Assembly: GCA_022824365.1 (NCBI GenBank)
Contig: JAJEAA010000002.1
Span: forward strand, 62,001-126,000
Direction: 5' to 3'
DNA: 64,000 bases
Source of the DNA: Anaerolineae bacterium
GTDB taxonomy: Bacteria; Chloroflexota; Anaerolineae; Aggregatilineales; Phototrophicaceae
Part shown: one piece after another, positions 17,504 to 27,218 of the stretch
Layout of the letters: every line of letters begins with the position of its first letter
Numbering within the stretch: position 1 is the stretch's first letter
Made by a program: the position numbers and the translations under genes
The notes under the pieces: model-generated
Told to the model about the DNA's origin: nothing
The model's input: only the letters and a program-made list of their open reading frames with translations
Database searches by the model: none

Positions 17504-20311
17504 CTAGCCGGCTTGTTGGAACTTGCCGGAGAGTTGATCTTCGCGCATGTGACAATGTTTGTATTTCTTGCCGCTGCCGCACCAGCAGGGTTTGTTGCGG
17601 CCCGGGCGCTGGTTGTTGCGGCGCACGGTTTGCTGAACCGGGCGGTCACTGCCGCCCATGGACAGTTCGGGCCGATATTCGCGCATTTGGCGGCGTTGCT
17701 GCGGCGTCTGCACGACGGCGGGCTGCACCTGGAAGATGGTGCGCGAGGCGAACTGACGGTAGGTATCTTCGACGATGCGGAACATCTGGAAGCCCTGGCG
17801 CTGGTATTCGACGAGCGGATCTTTTTGGGCGATAGCTTGCAAGCCGATGCCCTCGCGCAGGATGTCGAGATCTGTCAGATGACGCTGCCAGAAGTGATCA
17901 AGGGCGCGTATGACAGTTTGGCGCTCGGCGATTTCCATCAGACCTTCGCGCGCTTCTCCCAGTTGGGCGCGCTTGGCTTCAAATAATTCGGCGGCGTGCG
18001 CGCTGATGATTTCGCTCAAGTCTTCTTGTTCAAAATCGTCGATGTTTTCCGCTGTGACGTCCTCCGGTAAAGGCAACCCGGTGCTCGCCATTTGCTGGTA
18101 CATGGCGCCGGCGTCGAGAAGCTCGCCTTGTGAATCAGCGGCGAAGATGTCTTCGACGGCAGCCGTGATTTGGTCCTGGATCATCGCCAGGTAGTCGCGA
18201 TGGAGTTGCTCGGCGTCTTTCGATAGCCAGTCGAGGCGTTGGCCGTAAATAATTTCCCGTTGACGGTTGACAACATCGTCGTATTCGACGACGCGTTTGC
18301 GGATATCGAAGTTGTGGCCCTCGACGCGGACCTGGGCTTGCTCGATGGACTTGCTGATCATGCCGTGCTGGATGGCTTCGTCTTCAGGGAAGCCGGCGGT
18401 TTGCATCAGGCGCTTGACGTTGTCGTTGGCGAAGCGGCGCATGAGATCGTCATCGAGACTGAGGTAGAAGCGGGATTCGCCGGGGTCGCCTTGGCGCCCG
18501 GAGCGGCCGCGCAACTGATTGTCGATGCGGCGAGCTTCGTGGCGTTCGGTGCCGAGCACGAAGAGGCCGCCGGCATTGAGCACAACCTGCCGGTCCCGCT
18601 CGACGGCATCTTCGGCAGCAGCGAGAGCCTTCTGCCATTGGGCGACGTCGGCGGCGGTGAGGTCGATGCCCTGCCGACGCAAGGCAGCGCGAGCCAAGCC
18701 TTCCGGGTTGCCGCCGAGCAGGATGTCGACGCCGCGGCCCGCCATGTTGGTGGCGATGGTGACGGCGCCCGGCCGGCCGGCCTGCGTGATAATCTCAGCT
18801 TCTTTCTCATGCTGTTTGGCGTTAAGCACTTCGTGCTTGATGCCGGCTTTGTCGAGATATTTGCTGAGCCGCTCCGATGTCTCGACCGCGACCGTGCCGA
18901 CGAGCACCGGCTGCTTCATCTCGTTGCGCTCTTGAATCACCTGGACGATAGCGTTCCACTTGGCGGTCTCGTTAACGTAAATGAGATCGTTTTGATCGTC
19001 GCGGATGACGGACTGATTCGTGGGGATTGGCACGACGTCCAACTCATAGGTCTTCTCAAATTCTTCCGCTTCGGTGAGGGCGGTGCCGGTCATGCCGGCG
19101 AGTTTGTCGTACATACGGAAGAAATTCTGGAAGGTGATGGTTGCCATGGTGATGTTTTCACGGCGGATTTGCACGCCTTCCTTGGCTTCAATAGCTTGGT
19201 GCAAGCCTTCGGAGAAGCGGCGGCCCGGCATGAGGCGGCCGGTAAAATCATCGACGATGACCACTTCGCCATTTTGCACGATGTATTCTTTGTCGTTTTG
19301 AAATAGCGTTTGGGCGCGCAGGCAGTTATCGAGATAGGGCAGCATCTCGGCATTATCAGGATGATAGAGTTGGGCGACGCCGAGCGCCTTCTCGACCTTT
19401 TCGACGCCTTGCTCCGTCAGGTAGACGATGCGGTCTTTGATATCGAGCACGAAATCGCCATCGGGCGCTTCCTCCTCGACGCTGTCTTCGCTGCTCTTTT
19501 TGAGGCGCTTGACAATGGCGGCGAAGCGGCGATAGAAATCGGAAGGCTCGTCAGAAGGACCGGAAATGATAAGCGGCGTGCGGGCTTCGTCAATGAGGAT
19601 GTTATCCACTTCGTCGACGATGGCGTAACGCAGGTCGCGCTGGACGAGGCGGTCATGCGTCAAGACCATGTTGTCGCGCAGGTAATCGAAGCCGAACTCG
19701 TTATTAGTGCCGTAGAGGATATCGGCGCGGTAGGCGTCGCGGCGGCTGATGGGACGCAGGTTTTGATAACGCGCGTCATCGGAGATGAAATCGGGATCGA
19801 AGAGGAAGGAGCCGCTATCGGGCATGCCGCCGGTGTTTTGGATCACAGCGGCGGACAAGCCAAGCAGGTGATAGATGGGTCCCATGAATTGCAGGCCGTG
19901 CTTGCTCAAGTAGTCATTGGGCGTGACGAGGTGGGCGCCCTGCCCCTTTAAGGCGTTGAGATAGAGCGGCAGGGTAGCGACGAGGGTCTTGCCTTCGCCG
20001 GTTTTCATTTCGGCGATGCGCCCTTCGTGCAGGACGATGCCGCCGATAAGCTGCACATCGTAATGGCGCAGGCCGATGGTGCGGACGGAAGCCTCGCGCA
20101 CAAGGGCGAAGGCTTCGACCAGGATATCTTCCATGCTCGCGCCCTTACCCAGCTTTAATTTGAAGTCGGCGGTCTTGGCAGTCATCTGCTCAATGCTGAG
20201 CTTCTGCATGGATGGCTCGAGAGCGTTGATCTGGTCTACCGTTTCCTGATAGCCGGAAAGCGCCTTCTCCATCGGGTCGCCGAATACTTTTTTGACGATG
20301 TTGCGGAACAT
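17504..20311 (-). CDS. secA: preprotein translocase ATPase SecA
   Basis: 935-residue motor of the Sec pathway, driving proteins through SecYEG. The N-terminus MFRNIVKKVFG is followed by Walker A (MKTGEGKT, about 99-106), VTPNDYL, Walker B written IVDEVDNILIDEART and the nucleotide-domain-2 motifs ATNMAGRGVDI and GRSGRQGD. The C-terminal SEC-C zinc motif CWCGSGKKYKHCH is intact, which usually goes with SecB or ribosome contact. On the minus strand an ATTATA/TATAAT box at 20349-20354 may be its -10. The MBL-fold gene follows closely. Confidence 0.97.
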   Translation of the reverse strand: MFRNIVKKVFGDPMEKALSGYQETVDQINALEPSMQKLSIEQMTAKTADFKLKLGKGASMEDILVEAFALVREASVRTIGLRHYDVQLIGGIVLHEGRIAEMKTGEGKTLVATLPLYLNALKGQGAHLVTPNDYLSKHGLQFMGPIYHLLGLSAAVIQNTGGMPDSGSFLFDPDFISDDARYQNLRPISRRDAYRADILYGTNNEFGFDYLRDNMVLTHDRLVQRDLRYAIVDEVDNILIDEARTPLIISGPSDEPSDFYRRFAAIVKRLKKSSEDSVEEEAPDGDFVLDIKDRIVYLTEQGVEKVEKALGVAQLYHPDNAEMLPYLDNCLRAQTLFQNDKEYIVQNGEVVIVDDFTGRLMPGRRFSEGLHQAIEAKEGVQIRRENITMATITFQNFFRMYDKLAGMTGTALTEAEEFEKTYELDVVPIPTNQSVIRDDQNDLIYVNETAKWNAIVQVIQERNEMKQPVLVGTVAVETSERLSKYLDKAGIKHEVLNAKQHEKEAEIITQAGRPGAVTIATNMAGRGVDILLGGNPEGLARAALRRQGIDLTAADVAQWQKALAAAEDAVERDRQVVLNAGGLFVLGTERHEARRIDNQLRGRSGRQGDPGESRFYLSLDDDLMRRFANDNVKRLMQTAGFPEDEAIQHGMISKSIEQAQVRVEGHNFDIRKRVVEYDDVVNRQREIIYGQRLDWLSKDAEQLHRDYLAMIQDQITAAVEDIFAADSQGELLDAGAMYQQMASTGLPLPEDVTAENIDDFEQEDLSEIISAHAAELFEAKRAQLGEAREGLMEIAERQTVIRALDHFWQRHLTDLDILREGIGLQAIAQKDPLVEYQRQGFQMFRIVEDTYRQFASRTIFQVQPAVVQTPQQRRQMREYRPELSMGGSDRPVQQTVRRNNQRPGRNKPCWCGSGKKYKHCHMREDQLSGKFQQAG

Positions 20312-20408
20312 GGAACCTCGCGCAAATTAGATGGCTGTGCTGATGTTGATTATATCATACGGACATTGATGGTCCCGCGATGCATGACTTTACCAGTGTC
20401 CGCCTCAA

Positions 20409-21125
20409 TTAAAGCGAGTCTTTGAGGCGGCTGATCAGCTTGGAAAGTGGACCGCGAAACACAATATAGGCGGCGATCATCAGCGCGACGACGCCATAGA
20501 AGACCAGCAGGACATTTTGATTTTGCGCCGCTTCGGCTCCAATAAGCACGAAGATGTATGTCGGGATTAGGCCGCCGAAAAACGAAACCAGAATGTACGT
20601 TGAATATCGAATCTTGCCCAAGCCAACGGCGTAACTGATGAAGTCGTATACCGAAAATAGCAAGAGCCGCGCCATCAGGAGCGAGCGCCAGTCGTCAACG
20701 TATTTTTCGTAGAAGGCATCGACGCGCGACAGCGCCGACTCGCCCACCAATTTTTTCACGATCCGGCGGCCGAAAAGACGAGCGATAATGACGCTGACCG
20801 TGCCCCCGACAACCTCGCCCAGAACAGAATAAAATGTGCCGGGAATCACACCGAAGATAATGCCGGAGGCGAATTGTACGGGGCCAGCGGAAAGAGGCGC
20901 AAAGGTGAATGTCAGCGCCTTGAGGCCCACATAGAGAAAGGGACCCCATAAGCCCGCGCCAGCGACCATTAGCCGCAGTTGCTCTACGTCAACTGCCTGG
21001 GTGAATCCGTAAAGCGCTGTGAGCATCGCCAGGAAACCAGCCCCGGCAATAAACAAAGTTCGGGTGGATAATTCTTGTTCCGGCGTAGTATCGTCGTCGT
21101 TTACAGGACTGGGCTTGTCATTCAT
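20409..21125 (-). CDS. TVP38/TMEM64 (VTT domain) family membrane protein
   Basis: 238 residues with a short hydrophilic N-terminus, a first membrane helix (about 22-42) and a VTT/DedA-like core. The core signature is seen in PLSAGPVQFASGIIFG, followed by GEVVGGTVSVIIARLFGRR and a C-terminal pair of helices. Relatives act in lipid scrambling or membrane homeostasis; the substrate here is unknown. Its ATG overlaps the end of the PRPP synthetase gene by 8 bases (ATGAATGA), so the two are translated together. Confidence 0.82.
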   Translation of the reverse strand: MNDKPSPVNDDDTTPEQELSTRTLFIAGAGFLAMLTALYGFTQAVDVEQLRLMVAGAGLWGPFLYVGLKALTFTFAPLSAGPVQFASGIIFGVIPGTFYSVLGEVVGGTVSVIIARLFGRRIVKKLVGESALSRVDAFYEKYVDDWRSLLMARLLLFSVYDFISYAVGLGKIRYSTYILVSFFGGLIPTYIFVLIGAEAAQNQNVLLVFYGVVALMIAAYIVFRGPLSKLISRLKDSL

Positions 21126-22107
21126 TGAAGAGGGCGCCGACGCTTCTGCCCTCGTGCGCGCGCAGGATCACCTCGCCCAGCAAGGGGGCGATGGAGAGCA
21201 CGGTCATATTGGGCAGCGTCTTTTCGCTTGGGACAGGCAGGGTATTGGTGAAGATGATCTCGCGCAAGTCGAGCGAGGCGAAGCGCTCATAGGCGGCTTC
21301 GGAGAAGAAGGGATGGGTGAAGGCGAAGAGCACATCGCGCGCGCCGTGTTCACGGACGACATTGACGGCTTCGACGATGCTGCCGGCGGTGTTGACCTCG
21401 TCATCGACGAGCAAGACATTCTTGCCTTCAACATCGCCGATCAGGGAGAGGGCTCGTGGATTTTCGGCATTGTCGACGCGGCGTTTTTCCACGAAAGCCA
21501 GCGGTACGCCCAAGGTCTGCGCCCAGTTGCGGCCCTTCTTGGCGAAGCCCAGGTCAGTCGCCACCACAACCAAATCGCTCAGTTCGCCGCCCCGCAGCTT
21601 CTGCAAGACATAGTCGCTCAAGAGGTGCAGGGCGGTGAGGGCGTCGCCGGGGATATTGAAGAAGCCCTGGATTTGGCCCGAGTGCAGGTCAACAGTCATG
21701 TAGCGATCAACGCCGGCGGTCTCGATCATGTTTGCCACGAGCCGGGCGGAAATTGGCACGCGCGGCTGGTCTTTCTGATCTGAACGGGTGTAGCTCATAT
21801 AAGGCACGACCAAGTTGATGCGCCAGGCGGAATCTCGCTTGAGGGCGTCAATCATGATCAGCATTTCCATGAAGTTGTCGTGTACGGGCGAGGCCATGGT
21901 CTGCACGAGATAAACATCTTTGCCGCGGACGCTCTCTTCAAGCTTGATAAAGATGTTCTCGTTGGAAAAGACGGCGCGCGTATAGGCGCCCGGCTTGATG
22001 TTGTATTCGGAGATGCTGCAAATGTAATCGACTATCTCGCCGCCCAAGCCTTGCGAAGCGCTGCCGCAAAATACTTTCATTGAACCAAAGCGCATGGTCG
22101 ATGACAA
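21118..22107 (-). CDS. prs: ribose-phosphate pyrophosphokinase (PRPP synthetase)
   Basis: About 329 residues making PRPP from ribose 5-phosphate and ATP, for nucleotide, His and Trp synthesis. Visible motifs: the flexible segment DQKDQPRVPISARLVANMIE, the DLHSGQIQGFF region, and the PRPP loop LLVDDEVNTAGS (family DDxxDTAGT, so the second Asp is Asn here). I place the start at TTG 22107 because AGGAGG lies 8 nt before it; ATG 22095 and ATG 22080 are alternatives. The frame stays open and coding-like upstream to 22389, which is unusual and treated as a finding. Confidence 0.9.
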   Translation of the reverse strand: MSSTMRFGSMKVFCGSASQGLGGEIVDYICSISEYNIKPGAYTRAVFSNENIFIKLEESVRGKDVYLVQTMASPVHDNFMEMLIMIDALKRDSAWRINLVVPYMSYTRSDQKDQPRVPISARLVANMIETAGVDRYMTVDLHSGQIQGFFNIPGDALTALHLLSDYVLQKLRGGELSDLVVVATDLGFAKKGRNWAQTLGVPLAFVEKRRVDNAENPRALSLIGDVEGKNVLLVDDEVNTAGSIVEAVNVVREHGARDVLFAFTHPFFSEAAYERFASLDLREIIFTNTLPVPSEKTLPNMTVLSIAPLLGEVILRAHEGRSVGALFNE

Positions 22108-22466
22108 CTGAAGCTCCTCCTGTTCGCCGGCAGGTGGCTCGGGATGGAATTTCGCGCCCGGTACTTTCACCAGGTCTGTCATTTGCATCTGCTTCACGGT
22201 AACTCCAAAGCGCCGCTGCCTGCGGCTGAAACTATGCTTGGCGAGCAAAGCGCGCGCAGCAGCCTGTAGGTTGATTTCGCGCGCGTCTATACATTTGATG
22301 ATACCAGCAAGTTCGTCGGGCGTGATAGAGTCAAAGAGGCGGCGGCAGGCGGTTTCTTTCCCGCTCGCTTTCCATTCGGCGCGGAGGTTTCATTCATGAC
22401 GGGTTAAGAGATTCTAACAAGCATTGCGCGCTTTATAGCCCGGGCAGGGCGAGGCAAGCAGGAAGC

Positions 22467-22497
22467 AAAAACGCCCACCTTTGACAAGATGAGCGTT
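22467..22497 (-). terminator. rho-independent terminator after thioredoxin
   Basis: On the minus strand AACGCTCA and TGGGCGTT form an 8-bp stem (one G-T wobble) with a 12-base loop, followed by TTTTT. It begins 22 bases after the thioredoxin stop. Confidence 0.75.
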
Positions 22498-22519
22498 CTG
22501 TCGCTTCACGCAGTGGCGG

Positions 22520-22846
22520 CTAAATGTGAGAGGCCAGCTTGCTGACGATTTTGCCCTTTGGCTTGAAGCCGGTGATGCGCTCGACGGCGTCGCCGCCTTT
22601 GAACAAGATAAGCGTCGGGATGCTCATGATGCCGTAGTTCATCAAGATTTCCTGATTCTCATCGGCGTCGACTTTGGCGACCCGCAGCTTGCCTTCGTAT
22701 TCGGTGGCGATTTCATCGACGATCGGCGCGATCATCTTGCAGGGACCACACCACTCCGCCCAGAAATCGACCAATACCGGCGTGTTGCTATCCAGCACTT
22801 CGCTCTGGAATTCTTCTCCGCTGACTGCGATAGTCTTGGCGCCCAT
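22520..22846 (-). CDS. trxA: thioredoxin
   Basis: 108-residue thioredoxin reducing protein disulfides in the cytoplasm. The active site is WCGPC (Cys33, Cys36), the buried Asp is in VDFWAEW, and the cis-proline is in SIPT. Length and sequence are standard. GGAGAC lies upstream of the ATG (on the minus strand), and a terminator follows at once, so it is a single-gene unit. Confidence 0.96.
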   Translation of the reverse strand: MGAKTIAVSGEEFQSEVLDSNTPVLVDFWAEWCGPCKMIAPIVDEIATEYEGKLRVAKVDADENQEILMNYGIMSIPTLILFKGGDAVERITGFKPKGKIVSKLASHI

Positions 22847-23148
22847 ATTAATTTGTCTCCTCTGTTATTTGGCGGTGCGGATTCGTTTCCGCCTCCGCCG
22901 CTTCCGATTATCTATCCCCTTGACGAAGAGCTCGGTGAACATCTTACATAAGAAATGAATATAGTATTCCAACCGAAAGCCGGCAGCTAGGCAACGAGGA
23001 TTAGCGAAATGAGTTTTATGCACTACAATTATTCTCAAGTACAAATATAGACCATATGGAGTGATCAATATTCAAGCGTTTAATCATTACTCGCCCTTGC
23101 TCTACAGTTGACGGCAGCAAATCGTTTTAGGTAAAGGCAGGCGACAAT
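22847..23148. other. AT-richer divergent intergenic region between trxA and a small membrane gene
   Basis: 302 bases without a supportable gene. Base composition is clearly more AT-rich than the neighbours. A minus-strand TTGGAA with TATGTA 16 bp downstream (around 22945-22975) is a weak candidate promoter for trxA. A TATAGA box near 23047 on the plus strand could serve the next gene. Confidence 0.35.
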
Positions 23149-23388
23149 ATGTCGAGCGGTTATTGGTTTATCCAAGTCCTTTCGCTGGTAATCCTTTTAC
23201 ATTTCCCGCTTAGCGTGGGCGTTAGTCTCTGGCTATATCGGAAGCTAAAGTCTACCCGCGACTTGATGTTCTGGATGATTATGACCTGGCTCATACCCGT
23301 TGTTGGAGCGGTGGCGGCGGTTATCTTTTGCCGTCGTTTCGGGCACAGACCGACGATTCGAAACGAGGACAATTCTGCGCCAGGTTGA
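23149..23388 (+). CDS. small two-helix membrane protein (PLDc_N-like)
   Basis: 79 residues. A first membrane helix (about 8-30) is followed by a short basic loop and a second helix carrying WLIPVVGAVAAVIF. That pattern resembles the PLD nuclease N-terminal two-helix domain found alone or in front of phospholipase-like domains. A hydrophilic tail ends the protein. AAAGGCAGG lies about 10 nt before the ATG. Its function is unknown. It sits 13 bases before hrcA, so it may be the first gene of the heat-shock operon. Confidence 0.55.
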   Translation: MSSGYWFIQVLSLVILLHFPLSVGVSLWLYRKLKSTRDLMFWMIMTWLIPVVGAVAAVIFCRRFGHRPTIRNEDNSAPG

Positions 23389-23401
23389 CGGAAATATCCA
23401 A

Positions 23402-24475
23402 TTGCCTGGCTTGAGCAGCCGCCAGGAAGACATTCTCACTTGTATCGTGCAAGCCTATTCGGAGAAGCCGGAGCCGGTCGGTTCGCGTCATCTGGTGGAG
23501 AATTATCAGCTCAACATCAGCTCGGCAACCGTACGCAATGAGATGGCGCAATTGGAGGAGATGGGCTATATCGCAGCGCCGCATACTTCGGCCGGGCGAG
23601 TGCCGACCGCGGCCGGATTCCGCTACTTCGTCCGGCGCTTGCTGCAAACGCGCAGCCTGACGCTTGGCGAGCAGAGCCATATTTCCGAGCGGGTGGGCAC
23701 GTTGCAGAGCGGGATGGAACAATGGATGCGGCGGACGGCCGCCCTGTTGGCGCGCTCGGTGCAGACCGCTTCAATCGTGACGCCGCCGGTTTCCCAGGCC
23801 AATTCTTTTAAGCATGTCGAGCTGATAGCGATTCAGGGTCGGCTGGCGCTGATGGTGCTGGTCCTCAACAGCGGCAGCGTGCATCAGCGCATGTTGACGC
23901 TGGCGGAGCCGGTGCCCCAGAGCAAATTGGGCGAAGCGGCCAAACGCATCAACGAAACCTGCGCCGATATGGGCGCGCAGCAGGTGCGATTGCGCAGCAT
24001 TAACCTGCCGATGCTGGAGCGAGAAGTGGCGGAGTTGACGGCGGAACTGATTGACAATGTCGATAACAATCGCGCGCGCTTCATCTATCGCGATGGTCTG
24101 AGCCGGCTTATGGGCAGCTTCGCGGACGAAGAAGGCGCGCAACAGGCGCTACGCATCCTGGAAGAGCATACGATTCTCAACGCGCTGCTGAGCGAATTGT
24201 TGGAGCGCCTGCCGCAGGCGGCTGGCGTCGAAAGCGATGTGCATGTGGTGATCGCCGGCGATGGCCGCTATGAGAACTTGAGCCGCACGAGCATGGTGCT
24301 AAGCCGCTACGGCGACCCCGACAAAATGAGCGGCGCGATCGGCGTATTGGGTCCGACGCATATCAATTACGGGCGCGCCATCAGCACGGTGCGTTATGTA
24401 TCGAACTTGATGACGAATGTGCTGGCGACGCTCTATCAAGACGGCGCCGCCGATAGCGGACAGCCCAGTATATAA
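23402..24475 (+). CDS. hrcA: heat-inducible transcription repressor HrcA
   Basis: About 357-residue repressor of heat-shock operons. The N-terminal winged helix reads LSSRQEDILTCIVQAYSEK, PVGSRHLVE, then SSATVRNEMAQLEEMGY and SAGRVPTAAGFRYFV, all typical of HrcA. The GAF-like and C-terminal regions end with GPTHINYGRAISTVRYVSN. No ATG or GTG fits the family start: the likely start is TTG at 23402 (or TTG 23411), with ACGGA about 9 nt before. Relatives bind the CIRCE operator, but I find no canonical CIRCE sequence in this window. It heads hrcA-grpE-dnaK. Confidence 0.9.
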   Translation: MPGLSSRQEDILTCIVQAYSEKPEPVGSRHLVENYQLNISSATVRNEMAQLEEMGYIAAPHTSAGRVPTAAGFRYFVRRLLQTRSLTLGEQSHISERVGTLQSGMEQWMRRTAALLARSVQTASIVTPPVSQANSFKHVELIAIQGRLALMVLVLNSGSVHQRMLTLAEPVPQSKLGEAAKRINETCADMGAQQVRLRSINLPMLEREVAELTAELIDNVDNNRARFIYRDGLSRLMGSFADEEGAQQALRILEEHTILNALLSELLERLPQAAGVESDVHVVIAGDGRYENLSRTSMVLSRYGDPDKMSGAIGVLGPTHINYGRAISTVRYVSNLMTNVLATLYQDGAADSGQPSI

Positions 24476-24524
24476 TCTTCGTAAGACTTCTTTGAGTTGC
24501 CTCGAAAAGCTAAATCTTCACGCC

Positions 24525-24530
24525 TATAAT
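24525..24530 (+). promoter_or_regulatory. possible -10 box upstream of grpE
   Basis: TATAAT within the 134-base hrcA-grpE gap, 80 bases before the grpE start. No good -35 element stands 16-18 bp upstream, so this may be an alternative or heat-shock-type promoter, or chance. Confidence 0.25.
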
Positions 24531-24609
24531 CGTGCCCATTCTGATATTGGTCAAACAGTCGCCTGGCATAATGGGGACAAGTTTGACCTGAGCAGCAAAG
24601 GGAAAATGC

Positions 24610-25209
24610 ATGAGCGATGTGAAGAGCCCAGCCGACGAGTTGGAGCGCGAAGACGAAACCCCAAACGATGAGGCAAGCGCCGAAGATGCAACTGAGGCGG
24701 TTGAAAATGTGGGAGAAGCGCCAGAAGCTGAGCTTGACTTGCCCGAAGGCGCGAACCTGATGCAACTGTTGATCGAAGCGCAGAAGGAAGCCAAGGCCAA
24801 TGAAGACGGCTGGCAGCGCGCCCGCGCCGAGTTTGCCAATTACAAGAAGCGAACCGAACGGGAAAAGAGCGAGCTGTTTCAGCGGGCGGCGCTCGATACG
24901 CTAAAAGCTTTGCTGCCGATCATCGACGATTTCGACCGAGCCTTTGAGAACGTGCCGGAGGCGATCGGCGATGATCCTTGGATCGGCGGCGTCTCTATGA
25001 TTCAGCGCAAGTTCATGACCTTGCTGGAGCAATACGAAGTTGAGGCGATTGACCCCACAGGCGGTCTCTTTGACCCGAACTTGCATCAAGCAATCGGCGC
25101 TGAAGAAAGCGATGAAGTGGAAAGCGGGCATGTGATCGAGACTCTGCAAAAGGGCTACCGCGCCGGCGGCAATGTACTGCGGCTCGCGCTGGTCAAAGTG
25201 GCGAACTAG
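24610..25209 (+). CDS. grpE: nucleotide exchange factor GrpE
   Basis: 199 residues. An acidic disordered N-terminus (about 1-45) precedes the long dimerising helix (LIEAQKEAKANEDGWQRARAE and onward) and the beta domain with FDPNLHQAIG and QKGYRAGGNVLRLALVKV. It releases ADP from DnaK. AAGGG stands before the ATG. It lies 41 bases upstream of dnaK in the same operon. Confidence 0.95.
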   Translation: MSDVKSPADELEREDETPNDEASAEDATEAVENVGEAPEAELDLPEGANLMQLLIEAQKEAKANEDGWQRARAEFANYKKRTEREKSELFQRAALDTLKALLPIIDDFDRAFENVPEAIGDDPWIGGVSMIQRKFMTLLEQYEVEAIDPTGGLFDPNLHQAIGAEESDEVESGHVIETLQKGYRAGGNVLRLALVKVAN

Positions 25210-25250
25210 AAGAACACACAGAGCATAGGACCTGAGAGGGAGAAAATGAC

Positions 25251-27128
25251 ATGGGAAGAATAATTGGTATTGACCTGGGCACAACCAATTCGGTCGTCGC
25301 TGTGATGGAAGGCGGCGAACCCACCGTGATTCCATCATCCGAGGGCGGCAATCTGATACCGTCCGTGGTCGCGATCAACACCAAGACCGGCGAGCGGCTG
25401 GTGGGAAGAGTGGCGCGGAATCAAGCAGTGGTCAACCCGGAGAACACGGTGTTTTCCGTCAAGCGCTTCATCGGGCGCAAGTTCAGCGATCCGGAAGTGG
25501 CCGATGCGGCCAAGCTGGTGCCATACAAGATATCGGCCGCCTCAAACGGCGATGTGCGGATTCGACTGAACGACCGCGACTACAGCGCGCCCGAGATTTC
25601 GGCGATGATCTTGCAGAAGATCAAGGCGGACGCGGAAGCCTACCTGGGCGAGACAGTCGATCAGGCGGTGATTACGGTGCCGGCTTACTTCAACGATGCC
25701 CAGCGCAACGCCACAAAAGACGCCGGCAAAATCGCCGGGCTTGAGGTCTTGCGCATCATCAACGAGCCGACGGCATCAAGCCTGTCCTTTGGCTTAGGCG
25801 ACCGCAACGAAGGCATCATCGCCGTCTATGACCTGGGCGGCGGCACCTTTGATATTTCGATACTCGAGGTGGCTGATGGCGTCTTCGAGGTGAAATCGAC
25901 CAACGGCGATACCTACTTGGGCGGCGACAATTTTGACGACCGCGTCATCAACTGGATCGCCGAGCAATTCAAGCAGGAGAACGGCATCGACCTGCGGCAG
26001 GATCGGCAAGCGCTGCAACGCTTGAAAGAAGCGGCCGAGAAAGCCAAGATTGAGCTATCGTCCACGCTGAGCGCGGAGGTCAACCTGCCCTTCGTCACGG
26101 CGGACGCGAGTGGTCCCAAGCATCTCAACATGACGCTGACGCGCGCCAAGTTGGAGAGCCTGGTGGATGAATTGGTGCGGAAGTCGATCGAGCCTTGTCG
26201 CCAGGCTTTGAAGGACGCGGGCTTGTCCACGAGCGATGTGGATGCGGTGCTGCTGGTCGGCGGCATGACGCGGATGCCGGCGATACAAGAAGCGGTCAAG
26301 GGTTTCTTCGGCAAGGAGCCGACCAAGGGCGTCAACCCGGACGAGGTGGTGGCGCTGGGCGCGGCGATCCAAGCCGGCGTACTCGGTGGCGACGTCAAGG
26401 ATATTCTGCTGCTGGATGTGACGCCCTTGACGCTGAGCGTCGAGACATTGGGCGCGGTGGCGACGCCGATGATCGACCGCAACACCACCATCCCGAGCAA
26501 GAAATCGCAGGTCTATTCGACCGCGGCGGACAACCAGACCTCCGTTGAGATTCACATCGTACAGGGCGAGCGGCCGATGGCAGCCGACAACAAGTCCCTG
26601 GGCAAGTTCATGCTCGATGGCATCCCGCCAGCGCCGCGCGGCCTGCCGCAAATCGAAGTGACCTTTGATATCGACGCCAATGGCATCCTGAACGTCAGCG
26701 CCAAGGACAAAGCGACCGGGCGCGAGCAGGCGATCACGATAACGGCGAGCAGCGGTCTGTCGGACGAGGAAGTCGACAAGATGGTGGCTGAGGCGGAGAA
26801 ATTCGCGGGGCAGGATGCCGAGCGCAAGGAGCAGGTGGAGGTCAACAATCAGGCTGAGGGCGCGATATTCCAGGCTGAGAAGTTGATCAATGAAAATCGG
26901 GACAAGCTCCCGGCCGATGCTGTGACGCAGACGGAAGAGAAGATTGAAGCCGCGCGTCGGGCGAAGGAGAGCGGCAACGTCAGCGAGATCAAGGCGGCCA
27001 CCGAGGCGCTGATGGCGCAGTTGCAGACATTGGGCGCCCAGATGTACCAGGAGGCGGCGCCTGATGGGCAGGGCGCGGCGCCGCCGGAAGATGAAGATGT
27101 CATCGATGCCGAATTCAGCGAGACTTAA
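25251..27128 (+). CDS. dnaK: molecular chaperone DnaK (Hsp70)
   Basis: 625 residues. The ATPase domain starts [18 protein letters not shown] and contains the phosphate-2 motif [15 protein letters not shown] and [14 protein letters not shown]. The substrate-binding domain follows ([18 protein letters not shown]) and the helical lid ends with DVIDAEF, the usual C-terminal signature. It folds and disaggregates proteins with DnaJ and GrpE. AGGGAG precedes the ATG. dnaJ does not follow immediately; a 627-base gap with repeats separates them. Confidence 0.98.
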   Translation: MGRIIGIDLGTTNSVVAVMEGGEPTVIPSSEGGNLIPSVVAINTKTGERLVGRVARNQAVVNPENTVFSVKRFIGRKFSDPEVADAAKLVPYKISAASNGDVRIRLNDRDYSAPEISAMILQKIKADAEAYLGETVDQAVITVPAYFNDAQRNATKDAGKIAGLEVLRIINEPTASSLSFGLGDRNEGIIAVYDLGGGTFDISILEVADGVFEVKSTNGDTYLGGDNFDDRVINWIAEQFKQENGIDLRQDRQALQRLKEAAEKAKIELSSTLSAEVNLPFVTADASGPKHLNMTLTRAKLESLVDELVRKSIEPCRQALKDAGLSTSDVDAVLLVGGMTRMPAIQEAVKGFFGKEPTKGVNPDEVVALGAAIQAGVLGGDVKDILLLDVTPLTLSVETLGAVATPMIDRNTTIPSKKSQVYSTAADNQTSVEIHIVQGERPMAADNKSLGKFMLDGIPPAPRGLPQIEVTFDIDANGILNVSAKDKATGREQAITITASSGLSDEEVDKMVAEAEKFAGQDAERKEQVEVNNQAEGAIFQAEKLINENRDKLPADAVTQTEEKIEAARRAKESGNVSEIKAATEALMAQLQTLGAQMYQEAAPDGQGAAPPEDEDVIDAEFSET

Positions 27129-27218
27129 GCCGCAACGCCTGCTCCCCGCCCCAAATAGTGGGCTGCAGAGCGGACATTCTCCGGCCAGATCTTGCCGATC
27201 GTGACATTACTGTCATGT

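Noticed and set aside
22865-23068. 67-codon minus-strand frame with a very basic C-terminus upstream of trxA
   Set aside because: It lies in the AT-rich promoter region, has no ribosome-binding site, and its basic end is produced by a short purine-rich stretch.
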